64,000 bases of DNA, from assembly GCA_000824825.2 (NCBI GenBank), contig LM655199.1, positions 124,001 to 188,000 on the forward strand, written 5' to 3'. Of the stretch, positions 8,209-16,593 are shown piece after piece (positions within the stretch are counted from its first letter, which is position 1; every line of letters begins with the position of its first letter). A program made the position numbers and the translations under genes. The notes below the pieces were generated by a model that worked only from the letters and a program-made list of their open reading frames with translations, did not search any database and was not told the DNA's origin. The stretch is from Mesorhizobium sp. ORS 3324. Its GTDB lineage: Bacteria > Pseudomonadota > Alphaproteobacteria > Rhizobiales > Rhizobiaceae.

Positions 8209-9189
8209 ATGACCCGCAATCGCAACATGAAACTCGCTTCGGTCGCAGCCTTCCTGGCGATCGTCTTCATCGCCGTGCCGGCCGCGATCTCGTTGAGCGG
8301 CCGCATCGACCTCTATTACACGCTGACCTCGGTGGCACTGCTCAGCATCGCCAGCGCCGGCGTGTGGCTCACCTTCTATATCGGCCGCATCAATATCGGC
8401 CAGGGCGCCTATGCGCTGATGGGCGCCTATGTCTCGGCCATCCTGGTGATGGACCATGGCTGGTCGTTCTGGCTGACGCTCCCCGTGGCCGGCCTGTTCT
8501 GCGCGGCGGCAAGCGTGCTGATCGGCCTGCCGATCCTGCGGCTGCGGGGCGTCTATTTCGCCATGGTGACGCTGACGCTGACCGAGGTGGCGCGGCTGCT
8601 CGCGCTGGCGCTGCCGATCACCAACGGCGCCAAGGGCATCGTCAGCATCCCGCTGCCCGGCGCGCTGTCGGTATTCGGCCTGACCATCATCCCGGATTTC
8701 GCCACCTTGCAGAATTCGCGGCTCGCTTTCTACCTGCTTGCGGTCACGCTGATGGTGGCCTGCTTCGGCGTCATGTACCGGCTGGTTCATTCGCGCATCG
8801 GCAAGCTCTGCCAGTCGCTGCAGCAGAACGAGGAGCTTGCTTCCTCGATCGGCGTCAACATCGCCTATCTGCGAGTCATCGCCTATGCCGTCTCCTCTTT
8901 CTTCGGCGGCGTCGCCGGAGCGATCTTCGCCGCCATCTCGCAGTCCATCTATCCGTCGAGCTTCACGGTCACCGATTCCGTCAACTTCATGCTGAACTGC
9001 TTCCTTGGCGGTCTGGGCTACGTCTTCGGGCCGATGCTCGGCACGCTGGTGCTCTATTTCGGCTGGGACATGCTGTTCCAGACCGGGCAGTTCCAGCTCC
9101 TGATCTATTCCGGCCTGATGATCGTGTTGATGCTGGTGTTGCCCAACGGCCTGCTCAGCCTCACGGTCCCGACCCGGAAGAAGGCTTGA
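8209..9189 (+). CDS. livM: HAAT-family ABC transporter permease, LivM type
   Basis: A 326-residue multi-spanning permease with the LivM-type motif GRINIGQGAYALMGAYVSA near residue 62-80 and a C-terminal block around GGLGYVFGPMLGTLVL. It pairs with the LivH-type subunit encoded 7 bases upstream and is followed 3 bases later by the ATPase gene. The ATG at 8209 is used; an ATG six codons later would only trim a basic N-terminal tail. Confidence 0.87.
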   Translation: MTRNRNMKLASVAAFLAIVFIAVPAAISLSGRIDLYYTLTSVALLSIASAGVWLTFYIGRINIGQGAYALMGAYVSAILVMDHGWSFWLTLPVAGLFCAAASVLIGLPILRLRGVYFAMVTLTLTEVARLLALALPITNGAKGIVSIPLPGALSVFGLTIIPDFATLQNSRLAFYLLAVTLMVACFGVMYRLVHSRIGKLCQSLQQNEELASSIGVNIAYLRVIAYAVSSFFGGVAGAIFAAISQSIYPSSFTVTDSVNFMLNCFLGGLGYVFGPMLGTLVLYFGWDMLFQTGQFQLLIYSGLMIVLMLVLPNGLLSLTVPTRKKA

Positions 9190-9192
9190 GCC

Positions 9193-9972
9193 ATGGCCGA
9201 AATGCTCGAAGTTTCCGGCATCACCAAGCGCTTCGGCGGTCTGGTCGCCGTCAACAATGTCTCCTTCTCGGTGCGCGAGAAGGAGATCCTGTCGGTCATC
9301 GGTCCGAACGGCGCCGGCAAGTCGACCTTGTTCAAGCTGATCTCGTCGTTCCTCAGGCCGACCGCAGGCGAGGTACGCCTGAAGGGCGAGCGCATCTCCG
9401 GCATGGCGCCGCATATCGCCGCCCGCAAGGGGGTGGTCCGCACCTTCCAGGAAACGACGATCTTCAAGAACATGAGCGTGCGCGAGAACGTCATCATCGC
9501 GCACCATCTGCGCTCGAAGGCGAGCCTCGTCGGCTACTTCCTCGGCACCGGCACGGCCAAGGCCGACGAAGCGGCTTTCGGGCAGTCCGCCGACGAGATC
9601 CTGGCGCTGCTCGGCCTGGCCTCGCTCGCCAATGAGATCGCCCGCAACCTGCCGCATGGCCACTTGCGGGCACTGGGCATCGCCATCGGCCTTGCCACCA
9701 ATCCCTCGATCCTGCTGCTCGACGAACCCTTCGCCGGCATGAACCACGAGGAGACGATGCGCATGGTGGCGATGGTGCGGCGCCTGCGCGATCTCGGCCT
9801 CACCATCCTGCTGGTCGAGCACGACATGCCGGCCGTGATGAAGATCTCGGACCGCATCGTGGTGCTCAATTTCGGGCAGAAGATCGCCGAGGGAACGCCG
9901 TCGGAAATCCAGGCCAACGAGAAGGTCATCGAAGCCTATCTCGGCAGCGAAGACGAGGCGATCGGCCTATGA
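9193..9972 (+). CDS. livG: HAAT-family ABC transporter ATP-binding protein, LivG type
   Basis: A 259-residue ATPase with Walker A GPNGAGKST (about 37-45) and Walker B SILLLDEPFAGMN, ending in the BCA_ABC_TP_C-type tail IQANEKVIEAYLG. The ABC signature is LPHGHLRAL rather than canonical LSGGQ, a variant I believe occurs in some LivG subfamilies; the rest of the fold is intact. It overlaps livF by four bases (ATGA). It supplies ATP hydrolysis for the two permeases upstream. Confidence 0.88.
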   Translation: MAEMLEVSGITKRFGGLVAVNNVSFSVREKEILSVIGPNGAGKSTLFKLISSFLRPTAGEVRLKGERISGMAPHIAARKGVVRTFQETTIFKNMSVRENVIIAHHLRSKASLVGYFLGTGTAKADEAAFGQSADEILALLGLASLANEIARNLPHGHLRALGIAIGLATNPSILLLDEPFAGMNHEETMRMVAMVRRLRDLGLTILLVEHDMPAVMKISDRIVVLNFGQKIAEGTPSEIQANEKVIEAYLGSEDEAIGL

Positions 9973-10691
9973 ACCAGATCCTGAATTTCGCGGGCGTCCA
10001 GCTCTATTACGATCACGTCTATGCGCTGAAGGGCGTGACGCTCGAGGTCAATGAGGGCGAGACCGTCGCGCTGATCGGCGCCAACGGCGCCGGCAAGTCA
10101 TCGATCCTTCGCGCCATCACCGGGCTGAACCGGATCAGGTCCGGCGCGATCCACTACAACGGCAAGCGCATCGACGGCGCCGCCCCGGACGAGATCGTCA
10201 AGATGGGCATCGCCATGGTGCCGGAAGGGCGGCGCGTCTTCCCTTACATGACGGTCAGGGACAATCTTCTGATGGGCGCCTTCACGCGCTCCAGCAAGGC
10301 CGAGATAGCGGCGACGATGGAGATGGTGCTGGGGCGCTTCCCCAGGCTGAAGGAGCGCTTCTCGCAGGCCGCCGGCACCATGAGCGGCGGCGAGCAGCAG
10401 ATGCTGGTCATCGGCCGCGCGCTGATGGCGAAGCCGAAGCTGTTGTTGCTCGACGAGCCGTCGCTCGGTGTCGCGCCAAAGCTCGTCCAGGACATCGCCC
10501 GCTCGATCGTCGCGATCAACCGCGACGAGAAGGTCAGCGTTCTCCTGGTCGAGCAGAATTCCCGCATGGCGCTGCGCATCTCGCAGCGCGCCTATGCGCT
10601 GACCACCGGCAGCGTCGCGCTGAGCGGCAACTCCGCGGAATTGCTGAGCGACGACCGGGTCAAGCGTCTTTATCTCGGCGGCGAGATCTGA
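9969..10691 (+). CDS. livF: HAAT-family ABC transporter ATP-binding protein, LivF type
   Basis: A 240-residue second ATPase of the importer, with Walker A GANGAGKSS, a signature near TMSGGEQQMLVIGRAL, Walker B LLLLDEPSLGVAP and the LivF-like block MVPEGRRVFPYMTV. It overlaps livG by the ATGA tetranucleotide and is followed 7 bases later by the racemase gene, so all are probably one transcript. Confidence 0.9.
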   Translation: MNQILNFAGVQLYYDHVYALKGVTLEVNEGETVALIGANGAGKSSILRAITGLNRIRSGAIHYNGKRIDGAAPDEIVKMGIAMVPEGRRVFPYMTVRDNLLMGAFTRSSKAEIAATMEMVLGRFPRLKERFSQAAGTMSGGEQQMLVIGRALMAKPKLLLLDEPSLGVAPKLVQDIARSIVAINRDEKVSVLLVEQNSRMALRISQRAYALTTGSVALSGNSAELLSDDRVKRLYLGGEI

Positions 10692-10698
10692 GGTTCGC

Positions 10699-11445
10699 AT
10701 GCGCATACTCGTCATCAACCCCAACACGACCGCGTCGATGACCGGCAAGATCGGCAAGGCGGCGGAAAGCGTTGCGTCCGCGGGAACCGAAATCGTCGCC
10801 GTCAATCCGGCCGACGGTCCGCCGAGCATCGAGGGTTATTTCGACGAGGTCTTCGCCATCCCGGGCATCATCGCCGAGATGGGCAAGGCGCCGGCGGCGG
10901 ATGCCTATGTCATCGCCTGCTTCGACGACACCGGGCTCGATGCCGCGCGCTGCGCCACCGAAGCTCCGGTGATCGGCATCGGCGAGGCGGCCTTCCATCT
11001 CGCCAGCCTCGTCGCCGGCAAGTTCAGCGTGGTCACCACGCTCGGCCGCTCGGTTCCTGCCATCGAGCACAATCTGGCGAAATACGGCCTCGTCTCGCGC
11101 TGCGCGAAGGTGCGCTCGTCCGAAGTCGCCGTGCTCGAGCTCGAACGGCCGGGCTCGAATGCGAGGCACAGGATCTCGGAGGAGATCGCGCGCGCCATCC
11201 GCGAGGATCACGCCGAGGCGATCGTGCTCGGCTGCGCCGGCATGGCGGACCTCGCGCATAGCCTGTCGGAGGAGCACGGCGTTCCGGTGCTCGACGGCGT
11301 CGTCTGCGCGGTCACGCTGGCCGAGAGCCTGTTCAAGGTCGGCTTGAAGACGTCGAAGGTCGGTGGCTACGCCGCCCCCCGCGGCAAGCGCTTCGCCGGA
11401 ATATTTGCCTCGGCCTCGCCGGTAGGCGCCGGTCCGCCGGGCTAG
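10699..11445 (+). CDS. Aspartate/glutamate/hydantoin racemase family protein
   Basis: A 248-residue cofactor-independent racemase-fold protein. It starts MRILVINPNTTASMT, typical of hydantoin/allantoin racemases, and has both catalytic cysteines: C74 in ACFDDTGL and C179 in VLGCAGM. Such enzymes interconvert enantiomers of 5-substituted hydantoins, allantoin or related compounds by two-base chemistry. Its place directly behind the transporter suggests it racemises the imported substrate. The precise substrate cannot be read from sequence; no hydantoinase or carbamoylase gene lies nearby. Confidence 0.82.
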   Translation: MRILVINPNTTASMTGKIGKAAESVASAGTEIVAVNPADGPPSIEGYFDEVFAIPGIIAEMGKAPAADAYVIACFDDTGLDAARCATEAPVIGIGEAAFHLASLVAGKFSVVTTLGRSVPAIEHNLAKYGLVSRCAKVRSSEVAVLELERPGSNARHRISEEIARAIREDHAEAIVLGCAGMADLAHSLSEEHGVPVLDGVVCAVTLAESLFKVGLKTSKVGGYAAPRGKRFAGIFASASPVGAGPPG

Positions 11446-11565
11446 CGCTGGCCCTAGGGAGATCGGATGCCACGGGATTGACCGGGGCGCGAGCGCCATT
11501 AGATTGGACTGGCCGCTGGCGATTTGGGGGCAGATCAGGCCGGATCGGGCCTGCGCATTGAAAGC

Positions 11566-12273
11566 ATGTTGACGGTACTCAGGGAAGACGATCGTGACGA
11601 CAAGCCGGCAGCGCGCTGGTCGCCGATCTACTATGGGCTTCGGGATGCCATCGTCAGCCACCGCCTCGCCCCGGGCACCAAGCTGCCGGAGGACGAACTC
11701 GCCTCGATCTATTCTGTAAGCCGCACGGTCGTTCGCGCTGCCCTGCAGGCGCTTGCCCACGACCGGCTGGCGCGGCTGGAGCCCAATCGCGGCGCCTTCG
11801 TCGCCCAGCCCTCGAAGATAGAGGCGCGCGAAGTGTTCGAGGCGCGCGCGCTGATCGAACCCAAGGTGGCCGCACTTGCCGCCAAGACCGCGGTGCCGTC
11901 CGACATCGCGCAGTTGCGAAAACATCTCGAGAAGGAGCATGAGGCGCTGCATGCCGGCCGCGACAGCGACGCCATCATGCTGTCGGCGCGCTTCCATGTC
12001 GGCATCGCCGAGATCGCAGCCCATTCCGTGTTCACCAACTTCGTGCGCGACCTCGTCTCGCACTCATCGCTGATCATCGCGCTCTATTGGAAACGCCGCG
12101 ACGCGACCTGCGAGAAGCACGCCCATCACGCGCTGGTCGACGCGATCGAGGCCGGCGACAGCGCCAATGCCGCCGCCCTGATGAACAGTCATCTGGTCGA
12201 TCTCTTGTCCGGGCTCGACCTCACCGACAAGGTGGAGAAGTCTGACAGTCTCGCCGATCTGCTGCGCGCATAG
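11566..12273 (+). CDS. GntR-family regulator, FadR (FCD) subfamily
   Basis: A 235-residue regulator with an N-terminal winged helix (about 20-80, PGTKLPEDELASIYSVSRTV...) and a C-terminal FCD helical domain. The FCD metal/ligand site is visible as three histidine positions: ARFHVGIAE, CEKHAHHAL and MNSHLVDL. It closes the transporter-racemase gene set, 120 bases after the racemase, and probably responds to the imported compound through the palindrome at 5859-5870. ATG 11566 is chosen; an in-frame TTG at 11524 is possible and neither has a strong ribosome-binding site. Confidence 0.85.
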   Translation: MLTVLREDDRDDKPAARWSPIYYGLRDAIVSHRLAPGTKLPEDELASIYSVSRTVVRAALQALAHDRLARLEPNRGAFVAQPSKIEAREVFEARALIEPKVAALAAKTAVPSDIAQLRKHLEKEHEALHAGRDSDAIMLSARFHVGIAEIAAHSVFTNFVRDLVSHSSLIIALYWKRRDATCEKHAHHALVDAIEAGDSANAAALMNSHLVDLLSGLDLTDKVEKSDSLADLLRA

Positions 12274-12330
12274 CGCGACTTGGAACGTTGAGGCGGCTCA
12301 ACAGGATTGCCGAACCGCCCCGGAAGCCGG

Positions 12331-13233
12331 CTAGGCCGCTACCGCCTGCGAATAATCCATCCGTTCTAGGTCGGCGATGAGCCCGGGGCCGGTCGGCTGC
12401 CAGTCGAGCTGCGCACGCGTCCACTCGCTCGACGCCGGCATATCGAGACCGGCGAACATGGCAAGCCATCCGAAATGGCCGGCTGCTTCTTCCGGCGAGA
12501 GCGAAAGCACCGGCACGTTGAGGCCGGCGCCGATCACTTCGGCGATGTCGCGCACGGCGATGCCTTCCTCGGCGACGGCGTTGTAGCGCACGCCGGCTGC
12601 CTGCTTGTCCAGCGCCAGACGATAGAGCTTCGCGACATCCAGTACATGCGCCGCCGACCATCGGTTGCGGCCCTCGCCGACATAGGCCGACACGCCCTTG
12701 GCGCGCGTGAGCGCCACCAGCGGCGTGATGAGGCCCTGCTTGACCGTGTCATGCACCTGCGGAAGCCGCACCACCGACACCTTGACGCCCTTCTCGGCCA
12801 TCGCCGCGCCGGTAAGCTCCGACAGGATGCGCGGATTGGGATGCTCGGTGTCGAACACGTCTTCCTTGGCCGGCTGCCCAGGCCCGGCACTGCCCATGCC
12901 GACGCCGGACGTGATGATGAGCAGTCGGTCCGAGCCGGCAAGCGGGCCGCCCAGCGCTTCGATCACCCGCTTGTCCTTCTCGCAATTCGCCACGAAATTC
13001 GAGAAATTGTGGTCGAAGGCGGTGTGGATCACCGCATCCGATTTGGCCGCGCCGTCGCGCAGGCTGTCGAGGTCTTCGATGTCGCCGCGGTGGGGCTCGG
13101 CGCCGGCCGCCGCAAGCGACCGCGCACCGGCCTCGGAGCGGGTCAGGCCAAGCACCTGGTGCCCGGCGGCAAGAAGTTCCGGTACGATCCTGGAACCGAT
13201 GAAGCCGGTCGCGCCGGTAAGGAATACACGCAT
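12331..13233 (-). CDS. Extended-SDR NAD(P)-dependent epimerase/reductase family protein
   Basis: A 300-residue Rossmann protein with GATGFIGSR at 7-15 and the extended-SDR layout (acidic RGDIEDL, DAVIHTAFDH). The usual YxxxK catalytic pair is not evident, so it belongs to an atypical branch often annotated as nucleoside-diphosphate-sugar epimerase. It is transcribed away from the XRE regulator at 13332, sharing a 98-base promoter region, a layout typical of a regulator and its target. The substrate is unknown. It converges with the GntR gene. Confidence 0.8.
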   Translation of the reverse strand: MRVFLTGATGFIGSRIVPELLAAGHQVLGLTRSEAGARSLAAAGAEPHRGDIEDLDSLRDGAAKSDAVIHTAFDHNFSNFVANCEKDKRVIEALGGPLAGSDRLLIITSGVGMGSAGPGQPAKEDVFDTEHPNPRILSELTGAAMAEKGVKVSVVRLPQVHDTVKQGLITPLVALTRAKGVSAYVGEGRNRWSAAHVLDVAKLYRLALDKQAAGVRYNAVAEEGIAVRDIAEVIGAGLNVPVLSLSPEEAAGHFGWLAMFAGLDMPASSEWTRAQLDWQPTGPGLIADLERMDYSQAVAA

Positions 13234-13286
13234 GGGTGGTCTCCTGTGATTGTTCGGAGGCCTTATTTGCGCTACAAATCATTCTG

Positions 13287-13315
13287 TTAAAGTAGTGACC
13301 TTATCATGGTATAAT
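13287..13315 (+). promoter_or_regulatory. Probable promoter of the XRE regulator
   Basis: TTAAAG (13287-13292), 17 bases, then a perfect TATAAT (13310-13315), ending 16 bases before the ATG at 13332. The short 5' leader leaves little room for a ribosome-binding site. The same 98-base region must drive the divergent SDR gene. Confidence 0.5.
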
Positions 13316-13331
13316 AGCCAATAGGATCGCA

Positions 13332-14168
13332 ATGCCCATCGACACGTGCAATAGGCTTGGCACCTTTCTTCGCGATCGCCGCATGCGCCTCGATCCCGCC
13401 GCCTTCGGCTTCGCCACGGGGCGGCGGCGCACGCAAGGCCTGCGCCGCGAGGAGGTGGCGCAGCGCGCCAATATCAGCCCGACCTGGTACACCTGGCTGG
13501 AGCAGGGGCGGGGCGGCGCGCCGTCCGCCGATGTGCTGAACCGCATCGCGACCGGGCTGATGCTGACAGAGCCCGAACGCGAGCACCTGTTCATGCTGGG
13601 GCTCGGGCGGCCGCCGGAAGTCCGGTACAGAAACGTCGACAGCGTGACGCCGCGCCTGCAGCGCGTCCTCGACGCGTTCGACCCCAGTCCGGCGATCATC
13701 AAGACCGCGACATGGGATGTGGTCGCCTGGAACCGCGCCGCGGCGGCGATGCTGACCGACTATTCCAAGCTGCCGCGCGAGCAACGCAACATCCTGCGCC
13801 TGATGTTTGGCAACCCGCGCGTGCGCGACGCGCAGGAGGACTGGGAGAGCGTCGCCCGCTTCGTCGTCGGCTCGTTCAGGGCCGATGCCGTCCGCGCCGG
13901 CGCCGGCGCGGAGGTCACGGAACTCGTCGAGGAGCTTTCCCGGATCAGTCCGGAATTCGCCGCGCTCTGGCGCGACAACGACGTCGTGCCGGCGCATGGC
14001 GAAGGCGTGAAGCGCCTGCGGCATCCCGAGATCGGGCTGATCGAGCTGGAGTTCTCGGTCTTCGCGGTCGACGGCCGTCCGGAGCTCGGCATGATCGTCT
14101 ACAATCCGGTTACGCGCGCGGACGCCGAACGCATCCAGTCGTTGATCGAGTCCCGCTCCGCAAAATAA
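13332..14168 (+). CDS. XRE-family regulator with MmyB-like ligand-binding domain
   Basis: A 278-residue protein with an N-terminal helix-turn-helix (about 30-75, GLRREEVAQRANISPTWYTWLEQGR) and a C-terminal MmyB-type PAS-like domain (about 108-270, from PAIIKTATWDVVAWNRAAAAM). This architecture is common in Alphaproteobacteria and Actinobacteria, where the regulator usually controls a divergent oxidoreductase gene. That matches the SDR gene at 12331. The ligand is unknown, possibly a fatty-acid-like molecule by analogy with MmyB. Confidence 0.87.
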   Translation: MPIDTCNRLGTFLRDRRMRLDPAAFGFATGRRRTQGLRREEVAQRANISPTWYTWLEQGRGGAPSADVLNRIATGLMLTEPEREHLFMLGLGRPPEVRYRNVDSVTPRLQRVLDAFDPSPAIIKTATWDVVAWNRAAAAMLTDYSKLPREQRNILRLMFGNPRVRDAQEDWESVARFVVGSFRADAVRAGAGAEVTELVEELSRISPEFAALWRDNDVVPAHGEGVKRLRHPEIGLIELEFSVFAVDGRPELGMIVYNPVTRADAERIQSLIESRSAK

Positions 14169-14169
14169 T

Positions 14170-14191
14170 GGGCCGCCATGTCCGGCGGCCC
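14170..14191. terminator. Hairpin between convergent genes
   Basis: A perfect eight-pair stem GGGCCGCC / GGCGGCCC with a six-base loop, between the XRE gene (+) and the oxidoreductase gene (-). On the minus strand it is followed by ATTATTTTG, a weak T-rich tract, so it may end transcription of the minus-strand operon. Confidence 0.45.
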
Positions 14192-14217
14192 GCGACAAAG
14201 AGCCGGTAGCGGCCGCC

Positions 14218-14826
14218 TCAGTAGCCGATGGTGAAGCGCTGCCGGATGTGCTTCGGGTTTTCGATTTCGTCAGCCATGGCGATGGCGTAGTCCTCGAAGG
14301 AGATGCTGCTGCCCTTATCGGTCGTCAGAAGCGCATCCTTGCCCAGTCGGAATTTGCCGGTGCGCTCGCCGGCGACGAACAGCGCCGACGGCGACAGGAA
14401 GGTCCAGTCGAGGTCGTTGACCGTTTTCAGCTTGCCGAGGAAGTCGCCGCCCTTCAGCGCTTCCGCCTTGTAGGCCGCGGGGAATTCCGGCGTGTCGACC
14501 AGGCGCTTGCCCGGCGCCACCTCGAGGCTGCCGGCGCCGCCGACGACGAGGTAGCGCTTGACCCCCGAGGCCCGCACCGCCGCGATCAGCGTGTCGGGAT
14601 CGCTGGCCGTGAAATGCACCGAGCTGATCACCGCGTCATGCCCTTTGATCAGCGCCGCGAGGCCGTCCTTGTCGAAGGCATCGCCTTTCACGGCGGTGAC
14701 GCCAGACAGCACCGCTATCTTCTCCGGGTTGCGGGCGATCGCCGTGATGGCGTGGCCGCGATCGGAGAGTTCCTTGAGGAGGCGCGAGCCGACCTGGCCG
14801 GACGCGCCGATGAGGGCGATTTTCAT
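14218..14826 (-). CDS. NAD(P)-binding oxidoreductase (atypical SDR, YwnB/NmrA-like)
   Basis: A 202-residue Rossmann-fold protein starting MKIALIGASGQVGSRLLKEL, with the dinucleotide motif GASGQVG (7-13) and the short atypical-SDR layout used for flavin or quinone-like reductions. There is no active-site Tyr-Lys pair. It lies 35 bases downstream of the DsbA-like gene on the same strand, so the two are probably co-transcribed from the promoter facing the LysR gene at 15613. The substrate is unknown. Confidence 0.8.
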   Translation of the reverse strand: MKIALIGASGQVGSRLLKELSDRGHAITAIARNPEKIAVLSGVTAVKGDAFDKDGLAALIKGHDAVISSVHFTASDPDTLIAAVRASGVKRYLVVGGAGSLEVAPGKRLVDTPEFPAAYKAEALKGGDFLGKLKTVNDLDWTFLSPSALFVAGERTGKFRLGKDALLTTDKGSSISFEDYAIAMADEIENPKHIRQRFTIGY

Positions 14827-14861
14827 GGGAAGTTTCCTTTGCTTGGGGGAGGGGATCGGGA

Positions 14862-15500
14862 TTACGCCGCCTGGAGATGCGCGACGAGATTGTCGTAGCT
14901 GCCGAACAGCGCATTTGAGCCGATGAGGCGCGGCGCATCGTTGCGGATCACGGCAAGCGATGGGACACCATTGGCGTTGAGTCTCTGGAACAGCGCGCGT
15001 CCGCGGCCGACCAGGTCGCGGCCGGCGGCGAGCACGTCGTCGGTCGGCGCCACCACGAGCCTTGCCGCGTCGGCCATGCCGGCGTCGGCCAGCACCGCGG
15101 CTGCACCGCTCGGCGTGACGATGTCGCGGCCATCGACATAGCGGGCATGCTGGATCGCTTTCAGCGCCGCCAGTCGGCGCTGAGGGTCATCGATACCGGC
15201 CGCGCTGATGCCGAGCGTCGCGGCGCCGGAATTGAGCAGCGTGCCGCGCACGTTGAGCACATTATCGAGATAAGCCTGCGTGAAGCGCTGCCCGCTCAGC
15301 CGCTCGATTCGCTGGTCGTTGGCCCAGGCATGGGCGGCGAAGCCCGCGTCCAGCGGCCGGGCGCCGGCGCCGGAGAACAGGCCGGTCGGCAGCAGGGCCA
15401 GCGCCATGCCGTTCGCAGCGAGCCTGTCCAGCATCGGCGTGGCGCCGTAGCACCAGCCGCAAAGCGGGTCGAAAAGATAGGTCACGGTGGCGTTGGTCAT
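14862..15500 (-). CDS. DsbA-family (FrnE-like) thiol oxidoreductase, cytoplasmic
   Basis: A 212-residue thioredoxin-fold protein with an N-terminal CGWC redox motif at 14-17 (FDPLCGWCYG) and the helical insertion of the DsbA/FrnE group. It has no signal peptide, so it acts in the cytoplasm. ATG 15500 (MTNATVTYLFDPLCGW) is chosen over an upstream in-frame ATG at 15575, which would overlap the operator of the divergent LysR gene. A VPSLAV cis-proline loop is present (around residue 180). Together with the downstream oxidoreductase it looks like a small redox-stress operon. Confidence 0.82.
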   Translation of the reverse strand: MTNATVTYLFDPLCGWCYGATPMLDRLAANGMALALLPTGLFSGAGARPLDAGFAAHAWANDQRIERLSGQRFTQAYLDNVLNVRGTLLNSGAATLGISAAGIDDPQRRLAALKAIQHARYVDGRDIVTPSGAAAVLADAGMADAARLVVAPTDDVLAAGRDLVGRGRALFQRLNANGVPSLAVIRNDAPRLIGSNALFGSYDNLVAHLQAA

Positions 15501-15581
15501 GCCGTCTCGTCCAGAAAGCGTTGCCTTCGGGCAAGATGGCAGCTTGGCCGGTTGCCAAAAACCGCGACCAATCATACAAAC

Positions 15582-15600
15582 TGTCCGATCAGATCAGACA
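15582..15600. promoter_or_regulatory. Candidate LysR operator
   Basis: A near-perfect 19-base inverted repeat, TGTCCGATC-A-GATCAGACA, with eight of nine positions symmetrical. It lies in the 112-base gap between the divergent DsbA-like gene and the LysR gene, only 13 bases from the LysR ATG, which would suit autorepression. Confidence 0.5.
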
Positions 15601-15612
15601 ATAAATGCGCCG

Positions 15613-16518
15613 ATGGCCGACCTTCTCAATCTCAACCGGCTCGTCTACTTCACCACCGTCGTGGAGACCGGATCCTTCACCGCCGCCGCCGATCGCCTCG
15701 ACGTCGCGAAAGCCGTGGTCAGCCATCAGGTGGGCAAGCTGGAAGAGGAACTCGGCGCAACGTTGCTGCGGCGGACGACGCGGCGGGTGACTGCGACGGA
15801 AGAGGGGCGTCTGTTCTACGACCGCGCGGCCATCATCCTGCGCGAGGCGGAAGCCGCCTATGGCGACATCTCGCAAAGCACCGGCAAGCCGACGGGAACG
15901 CTGCGTCTCACCACCTCGCTCGACTATGGTGCGAAAGTGGTGGCCCCGACCATTGCCGAATATCTCAGAAAATATCCGACGATGAAGGTCGAGGCGATCT
16001 TCGACGACGCCATCAGCAATCTGGTCGACGAGCAGATCGACCTCGGCATCCGCATCGGCTGGCTCGCCGATTCCAGCAATCAGGCGCGGCGGCTGGGTAC
16101 CCTGCAGCAGGTCGTCGTCGCGACACCCGGGTTTGCCGCCGGCCTCCCGCCGAACGCGAACCCCAAGCTTGCAAAATCCCTGCCATGGGTCGCCAATGCG
16201 CAGCTGCGCGGCGTCGGCCAATGGCTGTTTTCGAAGGACGGCGAGACGGTGCTGACGGAACTCAATCCGATCGTCGTCTGCGACAAGACACCGGCCGTGC
16301 AGGCCTGCGTGCTCGCAGGCATCGGCCTCGGCATCTTTCCCGACTTTGCCGTCGAGGACGAAATCGCTGCAGGGCGTCTCGTCAGGGTATTCGCCGAGTG
16401 GACCTTGCCCACCGGCGGTATCCATGCCGTATTTCCGCCGGCCCGCTACCGGCCGGCCAAGGTGCGCGCCTTCGTCGATCTCCTGGCGGCAGCGGAGAGG
16501 AAACGGGCGCGACGATGA
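15613..16518 (+). CDS. LysR-family transcriptional regulator
   Basis: A 301-residue LysR protein: N-terminal helix-turn-helix (about 4-62, LNRLVYFTTVVETGSFTAAA...) and a substrate-binding domain (about 90-295). The ATG at 15613 gives the standard LysR N-terminus; the frame is open further upstream to 15487 but that part would overlap the divergent gene. It most likely controls the DsbA-like/oxidoreductase pair on the other strand. The inducer cannot be read from sequence. Confidence 0.88.
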   Translation: MADLLNLNRLVYFTTVVETGSFTAAADRLDVAKAVVSHQVGKLEEELGATLLRRTTRRVTATEEGRLFYDRAAIILREAEAAYGDISQSTGKPTGTLRLTTSLDYGAKVVAPTIAEYLRKYPTMKVEAIFDDAISNLVDEQIDLGIRIGWLADSSNQARRLGTLQQVVVATPGFAAGLPPNANPKLAKSLPWVANAQLRGVGQWLFSKDGETVLTELNPIVVCDKTPAVQACVLAGIGLGIFPDFAVEDEIAAGRLVRVFAEWTLPTGGIHAVFPPARYRPAKVRAFVDLLAAAERKRARR

Positions 16519-16532
16519 TGAGGTGATCGACG

Positions 16533-16558
16533 CTGAAGCACTCGCTAGATTGCTTCAG
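16533..16558. terminator. Hairpin after LysR gene
   Basis: A perfect eight-pair stem CTGAAGCA / TGCTTCAG with a 10-base loop, 15 bases after the LysR stop. It has no T-tract, so it is either a weak terminator or part of the leader of the next gene. Confidence 0.3.
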
Positions 16559-16593
16559 GCAGCAAGAATGGAAACTCTTCGAGGGAGATATGC

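Noticed and set aside
8131..9822. 563-codon minus-strand frame across livM and livG
   Set aside because: It is a long antisense shadow; the plus strand has membrane spans, Walker motifs and operon spacing.
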